From Caldichromatium japonicum (GTDB taxonomy: Bacteria; Pseudomonadota; Gammaproteobacteria; Chromatiales; Chromatiaceae), in NCBI RefSeq assembly GCF_011290485.1, contig NZ_CP048029.1:1595155-1659154 (forward strand): a stretch of 64,000 nt of DNA, given 5' to 3'. Below the pieces are notes generated by a model. The model was not told the origin of the DNA. It was given only the letters and a program-made list of their open reading frames with translations, and did no database searches. The position numbers were made by a program, and so were the translations under genes. Position 1 is the first letter of the stretch. Each line of letters starts with the position of its first letter. This document shows, piece after piece, positions 19,368 to 28,046 of the stretch.

Positions 19368-21856
19368 GGGCTTGGCTCCTTGCCTTGCGCCTGCTTAAGC
19401 GCGATTGGCGCGGCGGCGAGCTGTCTCTCTTGGGCGCAGCCCTGGCGCTGACCGTAGCCGCGATCGTGAGCGTCGGGCTGTTTGCCGAGCGCATCGAACA
19501 GGTCTTAAGGCGCCAAGGCAGCGAGCTCATCGCCGCTGACCTGATGCTCGAGTCCTCAAGACCGATCGCCGGATCGTTCAGCGCCGAGGCCGGGAGGCTG
19601 GGCCTTGAGACCGCTTCGGTCATCGAGCTGCGCACCGTAGTCATGGGTGCACAGTCGCAGCTTGTGGTCCTCAAGGCGGTAGATCCCAGCTATCCCTTGC
19701 GCGGCGAGCTGAGGGCGCGCGCTGCGCAGGGTGCTGCCGAACAGACAGCTGCCGTCCCTTCCCCGGGGACGGTCCTTGCCGATGACTTTCTTTTGCGGGT
19801 GCTCAGCCTTCAGGTCGGTGAGCCGCTCGAGCTGGGTGGGGCGCGTTTCACAATCGCCGGGATCCTTACCCATGAGCCGGATGAAGGGCGCAATCTTTTC
19901 GCCTTTGCCCCACGGGTGCTGATGAATCTTGCGGATCTGGAGGCGACCGGGCTCTTGGGCCCTGCCAGCCGCGCCAGCCACAGGTTGTTGATCGCGGGCG
20001 AGCCACAAACGGTCGCGGGCTATCGCGACTGGCTGCGTGCTCGTCTCAATCCCAACCTCAGCCTGACCGAGGCGGGCGGGGCGCAGAGCGAGTTCAGCTC
20101 GGCCTTTGAGCGCGCCGCCCGTTTTTTACGCCTGGCCAGCCTCTCAACCCTGTTGGTCTCCGGGACAGCGATCGCCCTCGCTAGCCAGCGTCTCGCCCAG
20201 CACCAGGTCGCAGCCATGGCCATGATGCGTTGTCTTGGGGCGCCGCGTCACCTGTTGCTCTGGGTCTTCGCTGCCCGCCTCCTCCTCTTCGGCCTGGGGG
20301 CAAGCCTGATCGGCTGTCTCCTGGGCTGGCTGGGACAGATGGGGCTTAGCGCGCTCCTCGGCGAATGGCTGAAGGTCGACGGACTCCCGCCGCCTTCGCT
20401 CAGGCCCTTGGGGATCGGGGTCGCGGTCGGTCTCATTGCTCTGATCGGCTTTGGTCTACCGCCTTTGCTTCAGCTTGGCCGTGTACCACCGCTTTTGGCG
20501 CTGCGCGGTGAGCTCGGGGCACCACGAATGCCAGCGGCCTTGAGCCTGGTTGCTGCAGCCTCGACTTTGGCTCTATTGAGCCTGTGGCAGGCCGGTGAGC
20601 TGGCACTCGGTCTCAAATTGCTCGCCGGGGTGACACTTGCCCTCGGGCTCTTGGCGACCAGCGCCTGGGCATTGATCGGCCTGCTCAAGATCCTTGCCGG
20701 GTGCGCCCGCGGCAGCTGGCGGCTGGGGCTTGCCCATCTTACCCGCCGACCCACCTTGACCCTGCTCCAAGTCCTGGGGCTGGGCGTGGGGATCTTAGCG
20801 CTCCTGCTCTTGACCCTGGTGCGCCTGGATCTGATCGAGTCCTGGCGGACGGGTCTGCCTGAGGGGGCGCCGAATCATTTTTTGCTCAATATCCAGCCGC
20901 ATGAGGCCGAGGCAGTGCAGACCCTGCTGCAAGAGTCCGGTATCCAGACCTCGGGGATGCATCCGATGCTTGGTGGGCGCCTGACCCGGATCAACGGTCG
21001 CAGCGTCGTCCCCTCGGCCTATCCAGACCCGCGCGCCCGACGGCTGGCGAGCCGCGAGTTCAATCTGAGCTATGCGCGCCTCCTGCAAACCGACAACCGC
21101 ATCATCGCCGGGCAGTGGTGGTCAGATGAGCAGGCACCGCCGCAATTCTCGGTCGAGGAGGGGATCGCCGAGACCCTAGGGATTCGGCTCGGCGATACCC
21201 TGAGCTTTTGGGTCTCAGGGCGTGAACTCGACGCGCCGGTCACCAGCTTGCGGTCCGTGCACTGGGACAGCTTCAATGTCAATTTCTTCGTCGTCGCCGC
21301 ACCGAGCCTGCTTCAAGGCGAGGCGGCGACCTTCATCACCAGCCTCTATCTGCCCAAGGGCCAAGAGTCGCTGATCGATACGCTCGTCCAGCGTTTCCCT
21401 GGGGTCCTGGTCATCGATGTCGAGTCCGTCCTATCTCAGGTGCGGCGGGTGATCGAGCGCGGTGCCCAGGCGGTCGAGCTGATCTTCGGCTTTACCCTAG
21501 CGGCGGGTCTGGTGTTGATCGCCGTCGGTCTCCAGTCCACGCTGGCAGGACGCTGCGCCGAGTATGCCATCCTGCGTACCCTCGGGGCATCTAGATCCCA
21601 TCTCATGGCTAGCCTAGTCATTGAATTGACTGCGACAGGTCTGGTAGCAGGTTTGCTGGCCGCGAGCTTTGCCCAGGCAATCGGCTGGTTGCTGGCGCAC
21701 ACACTCTTTGAACTGAGATTTGACCTAGATCCAGCGCTGTGGCTGATCGGTGTCTTGGTATCGGCCTTGGCGAGCGGTCTGGTCGGAATCATCACCGCCT
21801 ATCCCGCCTTGCAGCAACCGCCGGCACAGCGTCTGGGTACAATCGCCCGCCTTTAG
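19364..21856 (+). CDS. ybbP: FtsX-like ABC permease YbbP
   Basis: An 830-residue inner-membrane protein with two FtsX-type permease units and a large extracytoplasmic domain. It begins MRAWLLALRLLKRDWRGGELSLL, overlaps the ybbA stop by four bases and so is translationally coupled. Hydrophobic helices cluster near residues 20-45, 250-450 and 700-820. The segment QSTLAGRCAEYAILRTLGASRSHL near residue 735 is the typical FtsX coupling loop. Length is close to E. coli YbbP (804). It should act with YbbA as an exporter or mechanotransmitter for a lipid-like substrate. Confidence 0.9.
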   Translation: MRAWLLALRLLKRDWRGGELSLLGAALALTVAAIVSVGLFAERIEQVLRRQGSELIAADLMLESSRPIAGSFSAEAGRLGLETASVIELRTVVMGAQSQLVVLKAVDPSYPLRGELRARAAQGAAEQTAAVPSPGTVLADDFLLRVLSLQVGEPLELGGARFTIAGILTHEPDEGRNLFAFAPRVLMNLADLEATGLLGPASRASHRLLIAGEPQTVAGYRDWLRARLNPNLSLTEAGGAQSEFSSAFERAARFLRLASLSTLLVSGTAIALASQRLAQHQVAAMAMMRCLGAPRHLLLWVFAARLLLFGLGASLIGCLLGWLGQMGLSALLGEWLKVDGLPPPSLRPLGIGVAVGLIALIGFGLPPLLQLGRVPPLLALRGELGAPRMPAALSLVAAASTLALLSLWQAGELALGLKLLAGVTLALGLLATSAWALIGLLKILAGCARGSWRLGLAHLTRRPTLTLLQVLGLGVGILALLLLTLVRLDLIESWRTGLPEGAPNHFLLNIQPHEAEAVQTLLQESGIQTSGMHPMLGGRLTRINGRSVVPSAYPDPRARRLASREFNLSYARLLQTDNRIIAGQWWSDEQAPPQFSVEEGIAETLGIRLGDTLSFWVSGRELDAPVTSLRSVHWDSFNVNFFVVAAPSLLQGEAATFITSLYLPKGQESLIDTLVQRFPGVLVIDVESVLSQVRRVIERGAQAVELIFGFTLAAGLVLIAVGLQSTLAGRCAEYAILRTLGASRSHLMASLVIELTATGLVAGLLAASFAQAIGWLLAHTLFELRFDLDPALWLIGVLVSALASGLVGIITAYPALQQPPAQRLGTIARL

Positions 21857-21925
21857 ATAACTTGTGGTGCTAGAATTGCCCGTTTACAACCATCCTAGCG
21901 CACTTCCCTATCCACGAGCACGGCT

Positions 21926-22471
21926 ATGACCAGGCAGCAGCAAAAGACCTATCTCGTGATCTCAGCACTTGGCGAAGATCGCCCAGGCATCGTCAGCCAG
22001 CTTTCCAAGCTCATCTTGGATCAGGGCTGTAACATCGAAGATAGCCGGATGACGGTCTTGGGGGGCGAGTTCGCCGCCATGCTCCTGGTCGAAGGCAAAT
22101 GGAACATGCTCGCCAAGATCGAAAACGCCCTCCCCGAGATCGAGCGCCAGCTTGGACTGACCATCGTCTGCAAGCGCACCGGCGAGCGGGCCAGCGGGCA
22201 TAACCTCCTACCCTATGCGGTAGACGTGGTGGCCATGGATCATCCGGGGATTATCAATCAGCTGGCGAGCTTTTTTGCCGAGCGCGACATCAATATTGAG
22301 GACCTCTCGACCACTACCTATGCTGCAGCCCATACCGGTACCCCGATGTTTGCGGTCCATATGACGGTCGGCATCCCCGCCGATATCCATATTGCGGCGC
22401 TGCGGGAAGACTTCATGGACTATTGCGATGCGCTCAACCTCGATGCTGTGCTTGAACCGGTCAAGGGCTGA
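21926..22471 (+). CDS. gcvR: GcvR-type protein with two ACT domains
   Basis: The 181-residue protein consists of two ACT domains. The first starts YLVISALGEDRPGIVSQLSKLI and the second AVDVVAMDHPGIINQLASFF. It matches the family of the glycine cleavage system repressor GcvR, which in E. coli binds glycine and the activator GcvA. No gcv genes or GcvA-type regulator lie nearby. In many gammaproteobacteria the gene sits beside bcp, so its role outside enterobacteria is uncertain. It precedes phoH by 20 bases and is probably co-transcribed with it. Confidence 0.8.
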   Translation: MTRQQQKTYLVISALGEDRPGIVSQLSKLILDQGCNIEDSRMTVLGGEFAAMLLVEGKWNMLAKIENALPEIERQLGLTIVCKRTGERASGHNLLPYAVDVVAMDHPGIINQLASFFAERDINIEDLSTTTYAAAHTGTPMFAVHMTVGIPADIHIAALREDFMDYCDALNLDAVLEPVKG

Positions 22472-22491
22472 TCGCGGGCAAGGTGCAGACG

Positions 22492-23907
22492 ATGATCCGA
22501 CGCAAGAATGACAAGCCCTGTCTGTTCGTGCTCGACACCAATGTCCTGATGCATGACCCCACCTGTCTGTTCCGTTTTCAGGAACATGACATCTTCATCC
22601 CCATGGTCGTGCTCGAGGAATTGGATCGCGCCAAGAAAGGCGTCTCCGAGGTTGCGCGCAACGTCCGGCAGGCGAGCCGTTTTTTTGATCAGCTCATGTG
22701 CCATGCCGACAAGTCCGAGATCGACGCGGGTCTGCCCTTGGCTCCAGCCTCGGTCGGCGGTGGGATTACCCACCCGCCGACCGGACGCCTGTTTTTTCAG
22801 ACCGAGCCCCTGGAGATCCATCTGCCGGATTCGCTGCCCGGCGCTACCCCAGACAACACCATCCTGGGGATCGCCCAGTCCCTGCGTACTAAGCGCACCG
22901 ACCGTCAGGTGATCATCGTTTCCAAGGATATCAACCTGCGGATCAAGGCCGCGGTGCTCGGTATCCCCGCCGAGGACTATTCAAACGATCAGGTGCTTGA
23001 GGATGCCGATCTGCTCTATACCGGGCTTGAGATCCTAACGCCTGACTTTTGGGAGCACCATGCACGTGCGATCGAGTCCTGGCAAGAACAAGGCCGGACC
23101 TTTTACCGGATCAGCGGCCCAGAGATCGTGGGCTGGTATTCAGCGCAGTGCATCGCCTATGGCGAGGAGGGCGAGTTCGAGGCCATGGTGCGCGATAAAC
23201 CAAGTCCCACCGAGGCCATCGTTGAACTGGTCGAGAACTACCGCCTGCCGCGACATAGTGTCTGGGGGATCAATGCGCGCAACCGCGAGCAGAACTTTGC
23301 GCTCAACATGCTGATGAACCCCGAGCTTGACTTCGTCACCCTGCTTGGCGGCGCGGGTACCGGCAAGACCCTGTTGGCGCTGGCCGCTGGTCTTGCTCAG
23401 GTCCTGGAGCGCAATCTCTATCGCGAGATCATCATGACGCGGGTCACTGTCCCCGTCGGGGAGGACATTGGCTTCTTGCCGGGGACCGAGGAGGAAAAGA
23501 TGACCCCCTGGATGGGCGCGCTCATGGACAATCTCGAGGTCCTCACCCGCCCCGAGGGGGGCGACTGGGAGCGCGCCGCGACCAATGACCTGGTGCGCAA
23601 CCGCATCCGCATCTCATCGCTCAATTTCATGCGCGGGCGCACCTTTTTGAATAAATACATCATCCTCGACGAGGCGCAGAACCTTACCCCCAAACAGATG
23701 AAGACGCTGATTACCCGCGCCGGTCCAGGCACCAAGTTCGTGTGTCTCGGCAACATCAGCCAGATCGACACCCCCTATCTGACCGAGACCACCTCGGGGC
23801 TGACCTATGTGGTCGATCGCTTCAAGCATTGGCCACACAGCGGGCATATCACCCTGATTCGTGGGGAGCGCTCGCGCCTGGCCGATTTCGCCTCACAGGA
23901 GCTCTGA
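22492..23907 (+). CDS. PhoH family protein with N-terminal PIN domain (PhoH2/YlaK type)
   Basis: A 471-residue protein. The N-terminal PIN domain (about 10-150) starts CLFVLDTNVLMHDP and carries the acidic nuclease residues. The C-terminal PhoH ATPase domain starts about residue 245, with Walker A GGAGTGKTLLALAAG, Walker B YIILDEAQNLTPKQMKTLITRAG and the LGNISQIDTPYL motif. Such proteins have been shown to unwind and cleave RNA in an ATP-dependent way. The start at ATG 22492 follows AAGG by about nine bases; a GTG at 22483 is an alternative. It lies downstream of gcvR in the same direction. Confidence 0.88.
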   Translation: MIRRKNDKPCLFVLDTNVLMHDPTCLFRFQEHDIFIPMVVLEELDRAKKGVSEVARNVRQASRFFDQLMCHADKSEIDAGLPLAPASVGGGITHPPTGRLFFQTEPLEIHLPDSLPGATPDNTILGIAQSLRTKRTDRQVIIVSKDINLRIKAAVLGIPAEDYSNDQVLEDADLLYTGLEILTPDFWEHHARAIESWQEQGRTFYRISGPEIVGWYSAQCIAYGEEGEFEAMVRDKPSPTEAIVELVENYRLPRHSVWGINARNREQNFALNMLMNPELDFVTLLGGAGTGKTLLALAAGLAQVLERNLYREIIMTRVTVPVGEDIGFLPGTEEEKMTPWMGALMDNLEVLTRPEGGDWERAATNDLVRNRIRISSLNFMRGRTFLNKYIILDEAQNLTPKQMKTLITRAGPGTKFVCLGNISQIDTPYLTETTSGLTYVVDRFKHWPHSGHITLIRGERSRLADFASQEL

Positions 23908-23976
23908 GAGCTAAAAAAGACCGCTTCGCGCGATGGAGCCAGGCGATAAGCGAACATCCCCCTCTCCAAGTCGGAT

Positions 23977-24519
23977 CTAGTCACGGATCAGAATGGGATC
24001 GCCAGGCTGGAGGCGTTCAAAGAGGAATCGAGCATCTGCTTCATGCAGCCGGACACAGCCGTGCGAATCTGGATGCCCGGGCAACCAGCCCTCATGCAGA
24101 AAATAATGCCCATGGAACTGGATGGCGTAGGGCATCCAGGCTGGCATGCCGAGCTGGTTCGTATAGCGCGATGACACCTTCTCTGGGTCCTTGCTCAAGA
24201 CCCGAAAGCGACCCTTGGGGGTCGAATGACCAGGGGCGCCTGAGGAAACCGGACCGCTGCGGACCAGCGTCCCGTCTTCGCGATAGACAAAACGCTGTTG
24301 CGCCAGCGAGATCACCAGCTGACGCTGCTTGATCCCAGAAGGCCCAGGTTCAGGGTGAGCGGCTGGCATCTGTGTCGTCGAACTCTCCTCTATATATTGG
24401 CCTATCTGCCAACGGGTCTCGCGCGCCTCCTCCGGCTCAGGGCGCGCCGGTGCATGAGCGCAAGCGGTCAGATAGAGGGCAACGAATGTCCAGCCGAGCA
24501 CCCGGTCGGTCGGATTCAT
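23977..24519 (-). CDS. L,D-transpeptidase (YkuD domain) lipoprotein
   Basis: A 180-residue envelope protein. The N-terminus MNPTDRVLGWTFVALYLTACAH has a lipobox (LTAC), predicting a lipid-anchored protein. The YkuD domain fills residues 65-180 and ends with the catalytic motif HEGWLPGHPDSHGCVRL, which holds the active cysteine and histidines. It should form 3-3 cross-links in peptidoglycan or attach lipoproteins to it. Its start codon overlaps the stop of the GH13 gene (ATGA), so it is translated with the glycogen genes; a functional link to them is not evident. Confidence 0.88.
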   Translation of the reverse strand: MNPTDRVLGWTFVALYLTACAHAPARPEPEEARETRWQIGQYIEESSTTQMPAAHPEPGPSGIKQRQLVISLAQQRFVYREDGTLVRSGPVSSGAPGHSTPKGRFRVLSKDPEKVSSRYTNQLGMPAWMPYAIQFHGHYFLHEGWLPGHPDSHGCVRLHEADARFLFERLQPGDPILIRD

Positions 24520-25787
24520 ACCGGCTCGATCACCAAGACCCTTCCCATGCCTGGCGCAAGCTCAAACTCAAAGGGGGTGGGCAGATAATCCATGACCCAT
24601 TCCAGCGAGACATCGCGCAAGGGGCCAGGGGTGCGGATATGGTGATAGAGATTCTCGATCCAGATCCGCTGCCGATTCCAAGGGTCTTTGTTGAGGATGA
24701 TGAGTGCCTCGCCCTGGCCCGCCGGATGCGACTTGTGGAGGATCAAAACGGCGGGATTGGTGCTGGCGATCCGCTCGATCGGCCCTTCGCTGTGCAAGAC
24801 CGGATAGCGATCCTTGATCTGGTTGATCTGGGCAATCTCATGGGTGAGATCGAGATTGATGGCCTCCCATTGATCGGGCTGGGTATTCACGACGTCCAGA
24901 CGGGTCGAGAAGCCATATTCGAATCCGATCGGGATCATGACACCGGTAGCAAAGAGCGCAGTGAATAGATAGCGCTGGCGCATGGCATGAGGGTTATAGC
25001 CAGATTCACAAAACAGCCGCTCGGTGTCATGGCTCTCGGGGAAACCGATCGAAGGCACGACCCGGCGGGTCAGTTCGTATTGTTCGAGCAGCCAATCCCC
25101 TTCGAAGTCCCACCACTTGGCGCTATTGAAGATGGCGTCGAACCCCGCCTTCGCCGTTGCCAGCGTCTGCTCGGGCGAGCAGCCGAGGGTCTCGGCGACA
25201 AACAGAATATCCGGATATGATCGTCGGGTGCGCGCGATCAAACGCTCCCACAACTCGGTTGGGACCTGATAGGCAGCATCGCAGCGAAAGCCAGCAAAAC
25301 CGAGCCCAGCCAGGTGATCGATCACTTGCTGAAAAAACGCCTCCAATCCCTGACGATCAGGGGAATGCAGATGATCAAATTGCGCAAGGTCATACCACAC
25401 AATCTTGGTGCCATCGGCCTCGACACAGAAGGGATTGACCACCCGACCCGCATTATGCACGAACCAGTCAGGATGTTCTTCGACCAAAGGGGCATCGATG
25501 GCGCAATGATTCAGTACAAGGTCGATCATCACCCTGAGCCCCAGACGCTCGGCCTCCGCGATCATGGCCCGCACCTGGTCATCTGGGCTGGACTTAGAAC
25601 GCCGGTCAATAAACTCGGGATTGATACGGAAATAATCTGCGATCGAATAAAGGCTTGCCGAGCGTCCAACCTGCTGGATGGGATTGATGAACAACCAATC
25701 GAAACCCATATCAGCCGCGCGTTCGAGATGTGGCGACCAGTTGCTTAAACGACCCACCAGGCGGGGAAAGAGATTATAGATCTTCAT
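24516..25787 (-). CDS. GH13-family alpha-glucan enzyme (alpha-amylase superfamily)
   Basis: A 423-residue cytoplasmic protein with the alpha-amylase barrel. The four conserved blocks are MIDLVLNHCAID, GFRCDAAYQVP with the nucleophile aspartate, LFVAETLG with the acid glutamate, and FPESHDTER with the third aspartate. A short C-terminal beta domain follows. There is no signal peptide. It is encoded 32 bases after glgA and so probably acts on glycogen or a maltooligosaccharide. The segment YSIADYFRINPEF resembles GlgE (maltosyltransferase) and similar transglycosidases, but the exact activity cannot be set. Confidence 0.8.
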   Translation of the reverse strand: MKIYNLFPRLVGRLSNWSPHLERAADMGFDWLFINPIQQVGRSASLYSIADYFRINPEFIDRRSKSSPDDQVRAMIAEAERLGLRVMIDLVLNHCAIDAPLVEEHPDWFVHNAGRVVNPFCVEADGTKIVWYDLAQFDHLHSPDRQGLEAFFQQVIDHLAGLGFAGFRCDAAYQVPTELWERLIARTRRSYPDILFVAETLGCSPEQTLATAKAGFDAIFNSAKWWDFEGDWLLEQYELTRRVVPSIGFPESHDTERLFCESGYNPHAMRQRYLFTALFATGVMIPIGFEYGFSTRLDVVNTQPDQWEAINLDLTHEIAQINQIKDRYPVLHSEGPIERIASTNPAVLILHKSHPAGQGEALIILNKDPWNRQRIWIENLYHHIRTPGPLRDVSLEWVMDYLPTPFEFELAPGMGRVLVIEPV

Positions 25788-25819
25788 GGCAGCCGCGATC
25801 CTTTTGACCAGGTCGCGCG

Positions 25820-27796
25820 TCAGGATTCGCGGATATAATCATAGATATTGAGATAGTCCTGACCCGGACGGTTCCAGGAATAATCCCAGCGCATAGCATT
25901 CTTCATCAGCTCGCGGAAGTGTTCCGGATAGTCACGATAACACGCGATGGCCCTTCCTAATGCCGATTCGAGACCAGGATTGTCATAGTCATTAAAGACA
26001 TAGCCATTGCGCTCATGCAGCGGACGGCTGGAATAATCCTTGTCGAATACCGTATCTGCCAAGCCACCCACTGCTCGCACAATGGGGATGGTTCCATAGC
26101 GCATGGCGATGAGCTGGGTCAGGCCGCAGGGCTCAAAGCGGCTCGGAACCAGGATCATGTCGGCACCGGCATAGATCAGATGCGACAGATCCTCATCAAA
26201 ACCGATTTCGAGATGACAATCGGGGCTATCGTTGAGCATACGTTTGAGACCCCAGAAATCGGTATTGATCCGTCCATCTGGGCTCGAACCCAATAACACA
26301 AACTGGGCACCGCGCTCCAAGGTGTAAAAGATTGCATGGCGCACCAGTTCTAAACCCTTTTGCGGATCGAGCCGGCCGATGAAGGCGACGATCGCCTTTT
26401 CATTGTCGGCGAGCAGAAGACGATGGCGCAGGGCGCGTTTATTGTCATATTTACGATCGAGGGTATCGATGCCATATTGCACAGGGATATGGTGATCGAT
26501 CTCTGGATTCCAGATATCATAATCGACACCATTGACCACTCCGCCATATTTGATGTGATGCGTATGCAAAACTGGCTCTAGACCAAAGCCTTGGCCCATG
26601 TCCTTGCTTTCAAAGGCATAGCGGGGTGAGACGGTGGTGACGAAGTTCGAATAGACGATCCCGCCCTTGAGAATATTGAGCGTATTGGGGTAACGATGGT
26701 CGCCGAGCTGGGTGTGGGAGAAAAAGCGTTCAGGTCGATGCAGACCGGTCGCACGTAATAGCTCGGGACCGACCAAACCTTGGTGGGCAAAGTTATGGAT
26801 GGTCAGACAGACGCGCGGATGGGTCATGCCGAGCGCCTGGTATTGCTCATAGAGATAGACCGGCACCAAGGCGGTTTGCCAGTCGTGGCAATGGATAATA
26901 TCTGGATGCTTGTTGGTCTTCCACATGAACTCGATCGCTGCCCGCGAGAAGAAAGCATACCGCATCACATCATCGTGATAACCATAGATACTCGGGCGAT
27001 TAAAAAAATTATCCTGCGAATGCGGCTCGATGAAAAAACATTTGCGCCCATGGACAAAGCCGAAATAGACAGTGCAATGGATGGCGCCCTCATACCAGGG
27101 CACCCAAAGATCGCGATAGATCTCCTGAAGCCCATAGATCTGGTCATAACGCAGACTGGCATATTTGGGCAGGATGATCTCGACATGATTGCCGCGGATC
27201 GCCAGCTCCCGCGTCAATCCAAAGACCATATCGCCCAAGCCCCCGACCTTAGCGACCGAGGCCAGCTCAGGCGTGACATGGATGATGAATAGGGCTGGAC
27301 GCCAGACGGGAGGCAGCACTGGCTGTGGGTCTGGCGCAGGGGGAGAGTCGGCGGGAGGCGGGGGTTCAGCCATGGCCTCGGTCTCGGCCTCGGCGGGCAG
27401 TGCATCCGAGACTGCAGTCTCCGGCGCTGCTGCTTCCAGGCTGCCAGAGGTCTCGGGCGGGTTCGGCGGCGCTGTCGTCTCGACCTCGGATGCTAACGCC
27501 TCGACCTCAATCTGCGCCGACTCGGTGAGTCCAGTGGCCTGTGGCGTTTCATCCGCAGGGGGTTCGGGTGTGGCGGATGCATCTGCGCGGAAGACAACAG
27601 GGGTCAAGGCGGCGGGTTCCGCTGGCAGTTCCACCCCCTGTGGATCGGTCCGGCGTTTGGTCCCCTCCCCTTTACGCGTGGATGTCTTGCGGCTTTGGGA
27701 AGGAGCCGAGGCATCATCCGCCGCTTGGACGGTCTGAGGGTCCTTTGCCGGATTCTGGGTTATCTGGTCTCTAGCGCCAGTGGATTTCTTGACCAT
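25820..27796 (-). CDS. glgA: Glycogen synthase (GT5) with a long acidic N-terminal extension
   Basis: GlgA extends alpha-1,4-glucan chains from ADP-glucose. The 658-residue protein has a normal synthase core from about residue 168 (PALFIIHVTPELASVAKVGGLGDMV, with the KXGGL nucleotide-binding motif). The catalytic C-terminal block is RFEPCGLTQLIAMRYGTIPIVRAVGGL. Before it lie about 165 residues rich in Ala, Pro, Glu, Ser and Thr, with a lysine/arginine-rich start and no predicted fold; usual GlgA proteins are about 480-520 residues. The first gene of an operon with the GH13 enzyme and the L,D-transpeptidase. No glgB or glgC is in the window. Confidence 0.92.
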   Translation of the reverse strand: MVKKSTGARDQITQNPAKDPQTVQAADDASAPSQSRKTSTRKGEGTKRRTDPQGVELPAEPAALTPVVFRADASATPEPPADETPQATGLTESAQIEVEALASEVETTAPPNPPETSGSLEAAAPETAVSDALPAEAETEAMAEPPPPADSPPAPDPQPVLPPVWRPALFIIHVTPELASVAKVGGLGDMVFGLTRELAIRGNHVEIILPKYASLRYDQIYGLQEIYRDLWVPWYEGAIHCTVYFGFVHGRKCFFIEPHSQDNFFNRPSIYGYHDDVMRYAFFSRAAIEFMWKTNKHPDIIHCHDWQTALVPVYLYEQYQALGMTHPRVCLTIHNFAHQGLVGPELLRATGLHRPERFFSHTQLGDHRYPNTLNILKGGIVYSNFVTTVSPRYAFESKDMGQGFGLEPVLHTHHIKYGGVVNGVDYDIWNPEIDHHIPVQYGIDTLDRKYDNKRALRHRLLLADNEKAIVAFIGRLDPQKGLELVRHAIFYTLERGAQFVLLGSSPDGRINTDFWGLKRMLNDSPDCHLEIGFDEDLSHLIYAGADMILVPSRFEPCGLTQLIAMRYGTIPIVRAVGGLADTVFDKDYSSRPLHERNGYVFNDYDNPGLESALGRAIACYRDYPEHFRELMKNAMRWDYSWNRPGQDYLNIYDYIRES

Positions 27797-27920
27797 GGAT
27801 GCGAGTCCTTAAGGCTGTTCATTCGGCCATTCTGTCACAAAGGGATCCTAAAAACGCCTGCTGTTTCATCCTGGCGTCAGCCGGCCCCGTCATTTCGTGA
27901 TAGACCGGCGTCAGATCGAC

Positions 27921-28028
27921 TCACCAGCAGGTGTCTGCATGCAACACCCAGGCAGCCTTGTTGGCATGATCGATGTTCTCAGAGCCATAGCAGACGACAG
28001 ACGCTAGGGCTTGATCGGCGTCGAACAT
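27921..28028 (-). CDS. Possible 35-residue protein, unrecognised
   Basis: A short frame starting MFDADQALASVVCYGSEN with two cysteines and three tryptophan/tyrosine residues lies alone in the 250-base gap between the Hsp70-like gene and glgA. AAGGTG precedes the ATG by four bases. It matches nothing recognised and may be a fragment of a lost gene or no gene at all. Confidence 0.2.
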   Translation of the reverse strand: MFDADQALASVVCYGSENIDHANKAAWVLHADTCW

Positions 28029-28046
28029 GCGGCACCTTAGGGTCAG

